Shown here: piece after piece, positions 11,901 through 23,733 of the stretch
How the letters are laid out: each line of letters opens with the position of its first letter
Position numbering within the stretch: position 1 is the stretch's first letter
NCBI GenBank assembly: GCA_033064195.1
Contig: JARBJD010000004.1
Coordinates: forward strand, 310,001 to 374,000
DNA from: Blattamonas nauphoetae
Taxonomy: Eukaryota; Preaxostyla; Oxymonadida
DNA: 64,000 nucleotides
Reading direction: 5' to 3'
Position numbers and translations under genes: made by a program
The notes under the pieces: generated by a model
Databases searched by the model: none
The model's input: the letters and a program-made list of their open reading frames with translations, nothing else
Told to the model about the DNA's origin: nothing

Positions 11901-14667
11901 CTATCTTTTGGGAATTGAGGATGTGAAGAACACTCTTCATTTGCAGGCTTCAGATCTTGCCGACACCCTTCTTAACGCTTACTCCCAATCCCCCAGCGAT
12001 TTCTATCGAACCCAATTCGAGAAACCCATCACAACTCTTTATTATGCGTCAGTGGACATTTCACTCCGAATGAACAAAATATGGCCAAAGACAACGATGT
12101 TCCTCTCCCACAACGAAGTCAATTTCGTGCATCTGAATGTTCCTGTGATTATGTACGAGTTTCTGAAGAGATTGGCTTGCGGATTCTCAGCTGAAATCGG
12201 GACTTCGGTGAATATTGCGATGATTAGCAATTACATCCTGTGCGCAGTGTTGATTGTCGTCTCCATCTTCCCTCTCTCTTTTCACTACATCTGGAAAATC
12301 AAGATCTTCACTAAACACAGACGAGACGTGTTCTTCCGGTTTGTGTCTGCACCCAAACATCGATACCTGAAGCTGAAAGAGCGCCTGGATCACGCATCAG
12401 GCGGAGACGATGAGGACACAGTGAATCTGAGCACCGTCACGGTTGAACAAGAATCAGAAAGCGAATCAGAAAAAGCAGACGTACGTTTAGAAATGGGATT
12501 TGGATCAATTCAAGAACCACGTGAAGCGGTGACTCCACAGCCCACTCCTCCCTTTTCTCCAAAAGTCGTCCCTCCGAAAGTGACGGTCGGTCTCCTTCGC
12601 AGTCCCAGCGAGCTTTTCAACGAGTTCACCGAAAACAGGCAAAACAAAGTCCCGACTCAATCACAAGAAGAACCACTTCTTCATCGATCGTCAATTCGAA
12701 GCCTCCGCCAACCGAACAACTTCCCCAACTCGAATTCTGCTGCTCAACTCATCAATCCACAGAAATCCATCTCTCCGATGCAACGAGCCAGCATGTCGGG
12801 ATCGCTGGGGCTCCATCCCAATCAGACCATCTCGCTCGTCAACCTCAATTCTGAACCACAGCCGGGCGCTCAGAACTACGGTCAACCAATTGATCCACGC
12901 AATCTCAGACGGTCAAGCAGTGGAATTAACATGAGTGGAGTCAACACTGTGTACGGAATGAACACGATGAATGGGATGCCTGGGGCGAATGGAATGAATG
13001 CGAATGGAGGGCCTGGGGGTGATTTCCCTGTTTGTATGTCGCAACCAGAAACAGAAAAGAACTCCACCGACAACACAACCGCCATTCCATACGACGTCCC
13101 CAACCAAAACGACGACTCGAAGAAAGACGGAGAGCAAATCAACACAGACGACCACGAACGCGAAGACGAATCTTTGGAGAACGAAGACCTCTTCGTCAAA
13201 GTCCAGAAAATGGGATCGATTAAGCCGACTCGTCTTCGTGTGTTTCTCTTCATCGCCATTGGCATCAACTGGATCGCTGTGGGACTCTCATTTGCCATCT
13301 CCATCATCGCTTTGGATACTGTTGGGAAGGCCAGGAATGAGCTGTACTTGTCTTTCACGCAGGTCGCTCTTCTTCATACAATCAACTTCCTTGCCATCCA
13401 AATCCCGTTCAAACCCAACCACAATCCACCCATGAACTTTGAAGAGCCGGAATCAACTCGTCCAGGTTGGAGTGATTTCTCTCACATCGGCCTCGATTCT
13501 GAGAAGCATCAAGATAACATCCTTCTCTTGCTGACATATACACTTGTCATCCATCGGAAGGTGCAAGAAGGAGCTGAGCCTTACGACCCACGCTACATCA
13601 CAAGCGACGAGAGGATGGATGAAGTGGCAACACCGCGAACACTTGTTGAAGGAAGTGAAATGTTCGACATTGCGATGCAGTCAACAAAATGCATCCTCAC
13701 CGAACCAGAATTGTGCGACACGAGAATTCTGTATGGCATCAACGGGGAGTTTGGTGGGCTTGAAGGTCTGATTACGTTATATGCTTCAGCGGCGACAAAC
13801 ATCGCGTCTGTTGAGAATCCGGACGCTGTTGTTATCCCCGAAAATCCAGATTTGCAGATGATTTGCACGATGATGCACTACGACCTCAACGATGCCCTTC
13901 TGCTTTATTCCGAAGCAATCCAGGCGAACCTGAACACCCAAGTGAGCCTCTGGAATGCAATCATCATTTCTGTTTCGATTGCGTGTCTTATCATCAATGT
14001 TCTGTTCACAGAAACCTTTCTCTTCCTTGCTTCAAGGATCATTTCCAAGATGGAACGTACAACACTTGAAATGGAGATTCTTGATCCACACAACGACACC
14101 ACCCTCCACGCTGTTGAATGGAGGGAGGAGTACAATTGCGATTTAGAACGCTATGACAAGGCACACGCAGCAATCTGTGCCAGCGGTGTTCGCGTTCTGA
14201 AGGACCGTGATTCTGAAGAATGGGACAAGAACAAACGGAAAGTGTTGGCTCGTTTCACCACTCTCTTCTTTTGTGTTTTGGCTGATGAAGAGGTTATGAT
14301 GGACAAACACAGAATCGGCAATCATCACATTCGCAGACATCACCGACAACATGTGAAAGTCATCCAACAGATGACGCAAGCACTTACTCATCTTTACAAA
14401 TCCACTCCCCAATCTTCACAGATCTTTATTCAATCGGTCAGTTCTTGGCTGAAATCTCACGTTTCTCATTTGGATCTTGACATGTCTGCACGTTTGGAGG
14501 AGAAAATAACACAATTCGAGATTGAGGAAGAAATAGCGTCGAAGGATCTCACAATCCCATCCTCTTTTCTTCATTTTCTCTCCTCAGACAACTGCAGCAT
14601 GGCGAACCGGAAATCTTTTGACGTTTTTATGTCTACACTCCACCTTTCTTGGGAGCATCTTCAATAA
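8909..14667 (+). CDS. TmcB/TmcC-like polytopic membrane protein (paralogue 1)
   Basis: Four exons (8909-9021, 9060-9090, 9126-9280, 9465-14667) give about 1833 residues. The tiny 31-nt second exon is matched in length and phase by the paralogue at 38042, which supports the model. Topology read by hydrophobicity: about eight N-terminal membrane helices; a long cytoplasmic helical region with TPR-like pairs around 10880-11480 (for example LWITACLYYRDFSLSTMKAA); then two helices flanking a roughly 170-residue loop (11690-12290); a low-complexity Ser/Pro/Met-rich linker (12420-13190); two more helices flanking a second loop (13230-14020); and a cytoplasmic end. Such proteins are annotated in protists by the TPR region named after Dictyostelium TmcB/TmcC. 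Their biochemical role is unknown. Two large extracytoplasmic loops suggest a sensor-like build. Confidence 0.8.
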
Positions 14668-14725
14668 GACACCTTTGTCACCTCTTCATCAATACCGATT
14701 ATTCTCTATCAGAAATTTGTCTCTC

Positions 14726-15207
14726 GGCAAGGGTGGACTTTCTGGGCCAAAAAACTCTAAGTAGTGGCAAAAAAGTTGTGCTCGGCGGGAGTCGAACCCC
14801 GAGCACAACAGTCGACAGAGGGGTTGGCTACCGCTAGGCCAAACGCGCCGCACGTTCACTTCCAAAAAATTGGTGTCTTGAAGGGAGAACTGCAGTAGAT
14901 TGTCACTTCACGATACATCATGATCAATCGCTATGTTTTGAAAAATTGTAAGAAAATACGAGACATAAAGTTGAAATGAATCAAGAAAGCGTAAAGATGA
15001 AGTGATATAGTTCGCCGATCGACCTCATCAAACACGATCGAATGATCGTGACATTCTCTGAGACGATCTCGACAGTATTCTCAACATTTTGAAAAGAAAA
15101 CGTGTTCACATCCATATTGGACAATTTATTATGAGAGAATAGCCTCGATGAACTACAATGTCACAACACACCTCGATCACCTTTGGCCCAGAAAGTCCAC
15201 TCGTGCC
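14726..15207. mobile_element. 482-bp MITE with 8-bp TSD, contains a tRNA-like sequence
   Basis: The left end GGCAAGGGTGGACTTTCTGG and the inverted right end (read on the minus strand GGCACGAGTGGACTTTCTGG) match at 18 of 20 positions and continue into GGCCAAA. Both ends are flanked by TGTCTCTC (14718-14725 and 15208-15215), an 8-bp target-site duplication. The interior codes for nothing evident, so it is non-autonomous. Eight-base duplications are typical of hAT elements, but the GGCA terminus is not the classical CAGGG, so the superfamily is left open. It lies between two genes. Confidence 0.85.
14778..14853 (-). tRNA. tRNA-like sequence (probably not a functional tRNA)
   Basis: On the minus strand an A-box-like TGGCCTAGCGG, a D-arm-like hairpin (TTGGC/GCCAA) and a B-box GGTTCGACTCC occur in the order and spacing of a tRNA gene, and a run of six T follows, as for Pol III termination. 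The fold is not orthodox. The T stem has two mismatches, no good anticodon stem forms, and an 11-bp stem (14775-14785 with 14799-14809) encloses the B box instead. It is probably a tRNA-derived relic or a Pol III promoter carried by the MITE around it. Confidence 0.35.
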
Positions 15208-15522
15208 TGTCTCTCTACAGCACAAATTCCTTTTTATTGAACTTCAACGATTTTAAGTCTTCTGTTTGAATGATTTTCGAAAAGAATGGTTAATAGAAGT
15301 CTGTTAGAAAACTATTTGGAGAGAAAAATCGAAGTAAAGAACTTTCTCCAGAGGAGAATAAAATTGCAGTAAACGGAACGAGGTCCCATCTGTGAGAATA
15401 TGTGGTTTAAATCAGAAGGAAGACGTTTTAAACAGATCAATAAAGGATAAAGAGTGGGACGACTAAGAGTGAAAAGTATGTACAAAACAGGAAGAAATTA
15501 AAGGAACATTCTCTTCGCTGCA
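15208..15522. other. Non-coding interval
   Basis: No open frame, splice pattern or repeat is convincing here. The sequence is AT-rich on the plus strand and probably contains the 3' flank of the gene that ends at 15523. Confidence 0.5.
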
Positions 15523-16812
15523 TCAGAACGAAAAGAGAAGATATACAACTATAGTTACAAATAGAGCGGTGACGGAAATCGTGCCGACTCCCTGCTGGTC
15601 ATACTGTAGATAATTAGTCGATGCAATGGTTGCTCGAAGAAGCCATTTTCCAGCAGGCCATAAATCGGAAGATTTCGCTTCAGCAACGATTTTGGTTGTT
15701 CCTGTTGACTCGATGATGGTGAGCGATCGCCACGTCGGGTTCTTGGGTGGCTCGTCATTAAAATAAGGAGAAACAGTAAAGGCATTGCTTCCACATCGAT
15801 AAAGATTGTGTCCTTCAACAGTCAGGGTTACTGTTGTTGTGTTTCGGGTACTTCCACGTGTTGAACTGAAAGTGAAGTGTTCGAACGATGGCTCAGTTCT
15901 TTTCGGATGAAGATTCACCAATACCTTTGGATCTCCAGCGTAGGTCATCACGTCAACTCCTCGATCGTATATTTCTAGAGGGCCTGACAGATCCGCTTTC
16001 CCATCGAAGTCATCGTCTCCTTGCTCGATGATAATTTGTCGCGGTTCTGTCGACTCACTCAATAGAAACATATTCCGAAATGGAGCCAATGCGTGATCGC
16101 CAACTGTAGACGGTTGTTCCCACTGGTTGTTCCGGAATTTGAATGTGTCAATCGTCAAGAGGATGCCAGGCTCGCCCGGAGCAGGATCAGTCCATGGAAG
16201 AGCGTTTCGAAGAGACAACCCTCCAAGACCGATTCCATCAAAGGTCGTGTTTACGATATTGCATCTTGTGTTGGCGATTCTGACTCCAGCGGTTTGGCCA
16301 TCCCATACACAGACCTGCATCGTTCGAGGGGGGAGTTCAACGTCAACTTCTGAGCTATAGTCGGCAATAATGCAATTTTTGAACTCGATATATGTGTAAT
16401 CTACGCAGGCGATGATGTAAGTCGGCCACTCGTTGTCGACAACGTAATATGACCATATTTTGATGTAATTGAAGATTGCATCAATTGGACGTGTCGCGTC
16501 GGAATTGAAGGTGATAATTCCCGACCCAAGAATCACGCCATAGTTGTTGACTCCATTGAACTCACATGTCATTCCACCATCGTGCGGGCCAATATTGACT
16601 GCTTTGTTAAGCTCGGTGTAATTGTAAACTTGAAAATCATTTATTGTATCATAGGCTATGGGTGGGTTTTCACTTTTGATGAGATCTTCGAACAGACAGA
16701 GAGCAAAACAAGGGTCTTGCGCTGAACAGTCAGTACTGTTGATAGCTTGGCCTAGTTGTTGGAGATGAAATTGTGTGCAATGAAGAGTGGCTAGGAGAAC
16801 TTGTAGAAGCAT
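15523..16812 (-). CDS. Secreted or tail-anchored beta-helix protein
   Basis: A single exon of 429 codons starts with an ATG and a leader (MLLQVLLATLHCTQF). The mature region has Cys pairs near the N-terminus (DCSAQDPCFALC), then strands and turns of beta-helix character (YIEFKNCIIAD, GVRIANTRCNIVNTTF) and an Asp-rich loop (GDDDFDGKAD) that could bind calcium. The last 20 residues are hydrophobic (ISVTALFVTIVVYLLFSF) and end at the stop, which is the form of a GPI-attachment signal or a C-terminal anchor. It therefore probably sits on the outer cell surface. The family is not assigned more closely. Confidence 0.72.
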   Translation of the reverse strand: MLLQVLLATLHCTQFHLQQLGQAINSTDCSAQDPCFALCLFEDLIKSENPPIAYDTINDFQVYNYTELNKAVNIGPHDGGMTCEFNGVNNYGVILGSGIITFNSDATRPIDAIFNYIKIWSYYVVDNEWPTYIIACVDYTYIEFKNCIIADYSSEVDVELPPRTMQVCVWDGQTAGVRIANTRCNIVNTTFDGIGLGGLSLRNALPWTDPAPGEPGILLTIDTFKFRNNQWEQPSTVGDHALAPFRNMFLLSESTEPRQIIIEQGDDDFDGKADLSGPLEIYDRGVDVMTYAGDPKVLVNLHPKRTEPSFEHFTFSSTRGSTRNTTTVTLTVEGHNLYRCGSNAFTVSPYFNDEPPKNPTWRSLTIIESTGTTKIVAEAKSSDLWPAGKWLLRATIASTNYLQYDQQGVGTISVTALFVTIVVYLLFSF

Positions 16813-16938
16813 GATTCACAACGAGACAAAATTTTGACGATTGACAAATGATGGAAAAAATGAATTATGGGGTCACTCTCAGTTGGAAGGAATTGTGGAA
16901 GGTATCCATCGAAAAAATGACCTCAAAACGTGATTTCT

Positions 16939-18611
16939 TCATCTGTGGCTGTCAGTTAATCCAGAAAAATGACGAAGAAGATGGAGGAAATGAGAAAGAC
17001 AAAGAGTTCGCCATTGATCCATCCGCACTTCCATCGTTCCTCCGATCAATGTTGGTTCCTTCACCGCTTCGACTGATTCAATTGAGATCGCATCTGTTGA
17101 CCCTTCGAGATACAATGCGAATCTGAACGGGACAGGAATGTGGGAGAAGAAGGAAGGCTGAGTCTGCCCATCCTGCGACAAACGAAGTGTCCTCTTCCCG
17201 TCTCGCCCGTCTGCCTCCAACACCACTCGCTGGCCCACCTTCCCACCGGCACACGCTGATCCATCGTTGAAACGGTTTTTCTTGTATCTCTGATATTGGC
17301 AGCCTGCATGCATGTCCCATCCACCTCCATCCGACAAATAAGAGAATAATGTTCCACTCTTCGCTTTGTCAAGCTGAGCATTTCAGACGATACCCATCGT
17401 TGTGCATTTTGTGATTTGTTTGAAGATGAATGTGAAGCGAACCACAACTTGACCAAACTCGGACGAGAGAAGAGTGGGATTGCTTCCGCCAGTTCGTGTG
17501 AAGACAGAGCCGGAGAGTGTGTAACCATCAGCTGGGAACCATTCGATTGCAGCTGCTCCGATCTTGTACTGTCGCTTCATTTCCGCTTTGAAGTGTTCGA
17601 TTTCTCTCTCCCACGCTGCCCCATTCTCAATGAATCGCTTGTTCGTCTCCAATTGCACTCTCAGCTCTTCCATCATCCTTTCGTGCTCCTTCCTTCTCTC
17701 CTCCTCTTTCGCCTCCATCTCTTTCCTTCTCTCATCTTCCTGTCTCTTCATTTCTTCTCGTTCCTTCCTTCTCTCTTCTTCTCTCTCTCGCTCCCTCTCC
17801 TCCATCTCGCTCCTCGCCCTCCCCACATCCACCCCAATCACTCCCACCTCGCTCTTCGTCCTCAGCAGCACATGCGCAAAGTGCACAGCCAGCATCGCCC
17901 CTGCCCTTCCCCGCACTCCCACCCGCTCTTCCTCCTCCTCCGCCCTCCCTTCCGACCAGCACAGTCCGAGCAGCGTGTTCTCAACCAAAGCCAGCGCCGC
18001 CCAGCAGCGCGACACCACACTCCACTTCTCGTCCCCCTTCTCCGCCTTCCCTCCCCCCGCCGCGTCCATTCCTCTGCTCTTCTCTTCTCGAATCACTTTC
18101 TTCAGACCAACACACAGCGAGTCCAGCACTCCCAGCAGCCCAACCACTTCCTCCTCGTCTCTCTCTCCACTCGCCCACTCGCTCCACCACTCCCCCACTC
18201 AGCACTCCCTCCACGTCGGCACTCGACAGACACGAGCCACACACCAGCCTGGACAGATGGCAGAGGGGAAAGAGAATGATGGAGGGAGAGGAAGGAGTGA
18301 AGGACGAAGTGAAAACAAAAGAATGAAAGAATGAAGATGAGAGAAGGAGAGGAGAGAGACAGACCCGACAGCGTGTGTGGCAGGAACGGAGAGGGTTGGG
18401 TCGGAGTTCTGCGAAGAAGAAAAGACAGTGAATTGATGAAGAGAGACAGAAAGAAGAGAGAAGTGGAAGTGTGAAAAAGGCGAGGCAGACTTGGGTGAGG
18501 GCGAGGAGAGAGTGAAGAAGTGAACTCATTTTCGGTCGGTTTGGGAGCGACAAACAATTCACAAAAAGAGTCAGCACTGTCGATGCCATCGTCTGTCAGA
18601 AATGAAGACAT
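16939..18611 (-). CDS. Coiled-coil / SPRY-like protein, no kinase domain; one in-frame TGA
   Basis: Exon 1 starts at the ATG at 18611 (MSSFLTDDGIDSADSF). After an intron of roughly 300 nt, exon 2 begins near 18197 and encodes a helical region (LLGVLDSLCVGLKKVI), an Arg/Glu coiled coil, then a C-terminal domain starting IGAAAIEWF. That domain matches the C-terminus of the gene at 1-2247 almost motif for motif (QRVVLEADGR, LKLSQDG or LRLSQDG, IPVPFRFA, GGT-VRMD). A TGA at 17383-17385 interrupts the domain after MGIV, with the same frame continuing on both sides, so this copy is a pseudogene, is read through, or holds a sequence error. The reading frame also runs about 20 codons past the VRMD end of its relative. 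Confidence 0.68.
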
Positions 18612-18695
18612 ATCAGAATCGGAGAAGGGGATGACGGGATAGAAAAATAAGCTCAAATCAGTACTTCTTTATGAAATGGCAAAGAAAGAATCGAG

Positions 18696-20904
18696 TTAAT
18701 CCTTCGAGCGCTGGCGTCTGGATGAACTTCTCGACCGACTTCGAGATCTTCTGTCTGTTCGTCGGCTGGGGGAGCGAGAACGTCGACTTGATGAACGTGA
18801 ACGACGTCCCGAACGATGAGGACTCCGACTTCGTGAGTAGCTGCGTCGCCTTTGCTCACGTCGTGACGAACTGGAAGAGGATGACTTCGCTTTTGGAGAG
18901 CTCCTTTCGGATTTATCACTCCTGTCTTGCTTTTCCTTTCTTTCAGATGACTTGCTGCGAGATCGGCGATTTCGTGAAGAGCTTTTCTTTGGACTTGGAG
19001 AGCGCGGTTTGCGTGGATCTTTATTTTGAACTTCTGCTGCGACTGGGGGGACTGTCCTCTGCTCCCGAGGATCAACTGGGCGCATCTGAGGTCGCGTCAT
19101 GTATTGTGGCATCATCGTCGGGCCTTGATTGTACACCTGCTGGGGATAGTATTGAGGCCCCATTGGCTGCTGAGGATATGGGTATCTCATTTGAGGATAA
19201 GGGGGCATTTGTTGAAAGGGTGGATTTTCAAGATGCGGTTGAATTTGTGGCCTGAAATCCTGTGATTGAGGAGCTGAGTGGAGACGAAGAGATCAGAACA
19301 AAGTGTGGTACATACCTGTTTGTGGATAAGGATTCGAAGGAGGTTGAACAGGAGTTGGTTCTGGAGTATCTTGAGGGACTTCCTGTCCCTGGATACTCAT
19401 TTTCATCGCAGAAGGAGTTGCGAGGAGTGGACCTCCTGCGAGTGGTTTTTGGAGTGTATCCTGAAATGCTACTCTTTGTGGTTGACTTTGTGGAGGGAAG
19501 TACAACATGGAATCAAGATTTTCCAGATCATCAGAAGCTCTATTATAGTCTGATTGGACAGGTTGTGGGGATGGGAGTTTGATCGATTGTTGCGGTTGTG
19601 GGGGAGAAAAAGATGGTACAGGTGAAGCGGTGGGTGTGTATGAAGTGCCGTCGAGAAGACTACCTGACAAAAATGCTTCGACTTTTTGTCGAATCTCGTA
19701 AGCAGGAGTCGATGTTGGAACGGCGCGCTTATGGCAAAGAGGACACTCTGGTTGCGCAAGTTTCTGTGACAAATGATCTTGGCAACATTTCTTGCAGATC
19801 ACATTGTTGCAGCAAGATATAACAAATGCTTCTTTGTTAAGAGCGTGACATGAGGGACAACGCAACTCTTCCGGAACGGAGGAAGGAATACGCGGCTCGG
19901 CAAGGGGTTTGGATGGGAGATCATTGCTGACATATGTTGGATGGACAACAACCTCTACAGTGCGTCCATCATCAGCAACAAACCGACGTTCAGACAATTC
20001 AGATAAATTATCTTGGGTTCTGTGATATGGACATAAGTGTCATTGAGACGGAAGAATGAAAGAGAAGTGAGTGGAAAATGAAATGATGATGGAAGGAGCC
20101 TGCACACTGAGACGCTTTTAGGAAATCTCTTGGAACACCTTTCACACGGGCGAGAGGGCAGTACTGTAGATAATGACCCGTTTTCCCACAATTCCTGCAA
20201 ATATATCCCGGAGGAGGAACATTATTTCTTCCTCTATTTTGCGATGCATCAGTATGAAGTGGTAATTGGGTGGGATCAGGACGTGAGGGATTGCCCTGCA
20301 TAAATGACTGCGGGATGTGGCTGTGAGATGAATAAGATCTGTACTGGATAAACAAACGAATTTATTTGCTTATTTGTATTGAGAAGATGATCAACGAGTG
20401 ACTTGGGTTCATTCTGATTACCACGTTGGTAACGTTGACTCGCAATTGCTCGAGCCCGATTGGTATCAATCTAAATAAATGTAAAAGACGGATGAATTTT
20501 ATGATCAAAACAACGCATACGTTCGTTATTGTAGGGGGTCGAGGGTTCGTGTCACTGAATTCATTAACATCGGACTAACAAAAAATGGAAATATACTAGA
20601 CACTCGGAATGGCATGTCGTTGCTGGTGAACAGGATGCATTGTCACATTTAAAGTTGTATTCTTAGGAATTTGAGATTGATTTTTATACTCTGATTTGGT
20701 CAATGGAGACATCAAATGATTAAAAAAATTAAAAAAACCGGCTTTGGTTCTTGCGTCCGTTAAATGGAGCTCATATTCGGACGGGTTAAGTCTTTCCTGT
20801 TCAATGATTTTGCTCTTCAAGTCGGAACCAGAGATGAGGTAAGAATCAAATGTAATTGTGTTTGGCGGCGCATTCGGAAACTGGTATCGAATGATACTTT
20901 CCAT
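18696..20904 (-). CDS. RBBP6/Mpe1 homologue: DWNN, zinc knuckle, RING, RS tail
   Basis: Five exons join in phase: 20904-20602, 20470-20396, 20343-20108, 20019-19312 and 19251-18696, giving about 625 residues. The N-terminus (MESIIRYQFPNAPPNTITFD) is a DWNN ubiquitin-like fold. Exon 3 has a CCHC knuckle (CRNCGKTGHYLQYC). Exon 4 has a RING/U-box-type finger (CPSC...CCNNVICKKCC...CPLCHK). The last exon is Pro/Gln-rich, then an Arg/Ser tail. This order is diagnostic of the RBBP6/Mpe1 family, a subunit of the cleavage-and-polyadenylation machinery with E3 ubiquitin ligase activity, so the product should act in nuclear mRNA 3'-end formation. No missing key residue is apparent. It is the clearest housekeeping gene in the window. 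Confidence 0.88.
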
Positions 20905-21962
20905 TGGAGTGTGTGTGATGATGAAATGGAGATAGGGATGTGAAAACGGGGTTTGTGTTCGATCTGAACCAACACAAAATGACTGAGAACAAACCACCAC
21001 CTGAAACCATTCTTTGTGAACCAAATACATCATAATCATATATTAGATATACAAAAATCCAGAATTTGCGCCCATTCCGACTCACTTGAACCGTATCGGT
21101 GGAAAGATGTGGAAAAATTGAATTCATTTCAGGAGTCTTTTAGAAATGAGTCGAAAGGCGGAGAAAGAATCATTGGAAGATCGACGAGAGAAACAAAACA
21201 AAATAAAAAGAAACCGAGTCATCAGATAGATGACATCCAACAACATAAAAACAGATTGCTGAGAAGTGAAGGGTGCTTCTTCTCACATCTTCGCATCTTG
21301 TTTCAACCAGATGGCTGATGAAATGATCAATGACGGTTGTGAGAGAGAAGCGAGGATTGGAGGCGAGCACACAATCACAGTGTAAAGTGGAAGAACAAGC
21401 AAAGAAAGGAAGGACAGTCTAAGTGAAGAAGCAACAATTGGTGCGAGACAAGCAGCACACCAAAGGATAAATGAAAAAGGGCTTAGGTCTGTCCAGAAAG
21501 AAGACGAGAAGACTGAAATATGAAGGCACATGTCAAAGAGAAAGAAATGACAGAACCGTGGTTTGAAGAGGAGTTCGTCAAGGGTGATAAATATGTGAAT
21601 GATGACGATAAAGACCACATGAGCATATGATGCATCGGTGTGAACAATTTGTGGGGTGGAGTGAATTGTGCGTGTGAATGTTGTGTTGTTTGAAGTGGTG
21701 TCGTGCTGTGAGATGAAAGAAAATAGTTGGTTGCATCGGATCAAGATGAGAATGACGATGATGAGAAGAGCTACGTTGAATATGAGTTGTTTGGGGAAGA
21801 GATGAGTGAAATGAGAAACTCAAATTCCACTGTCCTCAAATCAACAAGTCAATGAGTTCATCGATCCACACAACTAGAATGTGATGTGATCCGTACGACT
21901 CTCCCACAATAGATTATTGAAATGTGAGGTCTGCTGATTCTGAACATGATGTTGGAGATTGT
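20905..21962. other. About 1 kb without a supported gene
   Basis: The plus strand is GA-rich and the minus strand CT-rich, which creates chance open frames on the minus strand (the longest about 150 codons, lacking domain features). No splice pattern links them. The interval separates the 5' end of the RBBP6-like gene from the 3' end of the receptor gene at 21963. Confidence 0.45.
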
Positions 21963-22921
21963 TTATGAGTCTGTCAGGTTTACCACAGCTTCGTTCTCCT
22001 TCACAATTGATGGGTAGTCGATCGATGAGAGGCGTGTTTCGATATTTTTCAGCGACGGACGGAGATGTGGGTCCAGCGAGAGGCAGTCGGAGATCAGATC
22101 AACAAGTTCAGTCGGTCGCACTTCGTCCATCCGCGGCAGAACTCCAATCCCCACCTGCCGCTGCGCATTCACTCCGTCCGTCTCCCCGAACGGTATCTGA
22201 CCCGTCGTGATTTCCCACAGGAGAAGGCCAAGCCGAAAAACCGTCACCTTCGATGTGTCAACTTCGGCCTTGCATTCCGCTTGCTCTGGCGGCTCCCAAC
22301 GCTTCCCATCATCTCCAACCTTCTTCACATTCTGCGAATTTCCTGGTTGTCCCGTGCCTCCCTGCAGTTCAGTCTCACCAACATCACTCATTCTCACACT
22401 GATATTGTCAAATTGGTCGAGAAACACCCAAAACGGAGTCAACCTGGCGAAAACGAGAGCCGTCGGTCGAAGGCGGTAAATCTGGTTGAGCGAAGCAACC
22501 AAATCATGTCTCATCTTCTTCCTGTCGAGGGGAGTGTCTTTCCCAGTCCCGTGAAGTCTGTCGTAGAGCGTGTCTCCAGAATTTGCACTGCTTTCCTTGA
22601 TCTCCTCTCGTCCATAAATATCTGTCTCCACTTTTAGAACACTGATCTGTCCAGGTTTCACAAGATTTGATGGTTCTGGATGAATCTTGTTGGTTGGGTC
22701 ACTCTGATCGGTTTTAGCGGTTCTGAAGGAGGAATGGTGAGCGGTTGGATCGATGATTGTGCTGGCCATGTTTGGATACTCATCGTGTTTGTCAATGTCC
22801 AGATCTTCTGGTGTGTCGTCCATTTCTTCTTTCACTTTCTTTCCTTCTTCTGTCTTCGTGTTTCGTCGGCGACAGCACAAAATGATGATGAAGATGATGA
22901 GGATGGCGAATGTGGCAATTA
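21963..22921 (-). pseudogene. Receptor segment 4: rest of the membrane helix and pseudokinase tail
   Basis: It starts with IATFAILIIFIIILCCRRR, the second half of a membrane helix and a stop-transfer patch. The cytoplasmic tail has a kinase C-lobe signature (RWEPPEQ in place of the APE region, FRLGLLLWEITTGQIPFGET, LISDCLSLDPHLRPSL) but no HRD, DFG or P-loop lysine, so it is a pseudokinase. It corresponds closely to the tail of the receptor at 50152-58728. Confidence 0.75.
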
Positions 22922-23488
22922 CCATGCGGATCTAACCCGACCACATGGATCTAACCCGACCACAAAAGACACTTTTTTCGACTCAAATCTCAATCCATCC
23001 CAGATTTCTCCAAACCCACATTTGAGTGAGTCCAACCCATTTGGAGATTGGATTCCTCCCTCCCCCATGAATCATCGAGGGAGAAATCGAACTTCCAAAA
23101 TAGGATTCCAGGGCTGGGGCGCCTATTTCGGAGTCAGGGTATCGACCCTTTTTTGGCTCCAAAATAGGAGGTCCTTAACATTTAAGCTTAGGGAATCCAA
23201 ACTTCAGAACCACTTTTCTCCACGCCTGTTCAAGATTTTTCTTTTTCGTTTCATTTCTGGTGGTTTGGGATGGTTTTCTCTCGAAATGACAATTTTTCGA
23301 AAAATGAAAAATTCTGGGGGGACCTGTGTGGAAATTTAAGGTCAAATACTGATTTCCCTGTATAACAAGCTTAGGATCTTGAAAACTTGTTTTGATCATA
23401 TCTCCACAACCAGACATAGTTCGGACATGAAGTTTTCACCAATATGGATCTTTTGTTGAGAATTAATTTTTTCTGAAAATTTTGAAAA
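22922..23488 (+). repeat. Left arm of the palindromic element
   Basis: It is the reverse complement of 23734-24300 with very few differences, for example one substitution in the T-rich tract near the inner end. It carries two direct 19-bp units from 22928. Confidence 0.9.
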
Positions 23489-23733
23489 AAATCCCCTTGC
23501 GGCAGTTGAGATAAATTTTTGCTGATTTTTCGACAATATGGTCTTTCTGAACTAACTCTGCTTTATGTTTTTCAATTTGTCATCAAATTCAATTAAATCG
23601 ATGTCAACCCAGGTTCGAATGAATTCAAACAATAATTTTACAACAAAACTTAATATTCATGTAAATTCTTGAACGGGACTGGAGTAACTGACGGAAAAGT
23701 CCCAAAAAAGCCAAAATAGGAAGTCATCGAAAT

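Noticed and set aside
17416-18334. Plus-strand open frames of 250-290 codons opposite the coiled-coil gene
   Set aside because: They are Ser/His/Arg/Pro-rich mirror frames of a Glu/Arg coiled coil and have no domain or splice pattern of their own.
21283-21744. Minus-strand 150-codon open frame with hydrophobic stretches
   Set aside because: Its composition follows the CT-rich strand bias; no signal peptide, domain or splice partner supports it.
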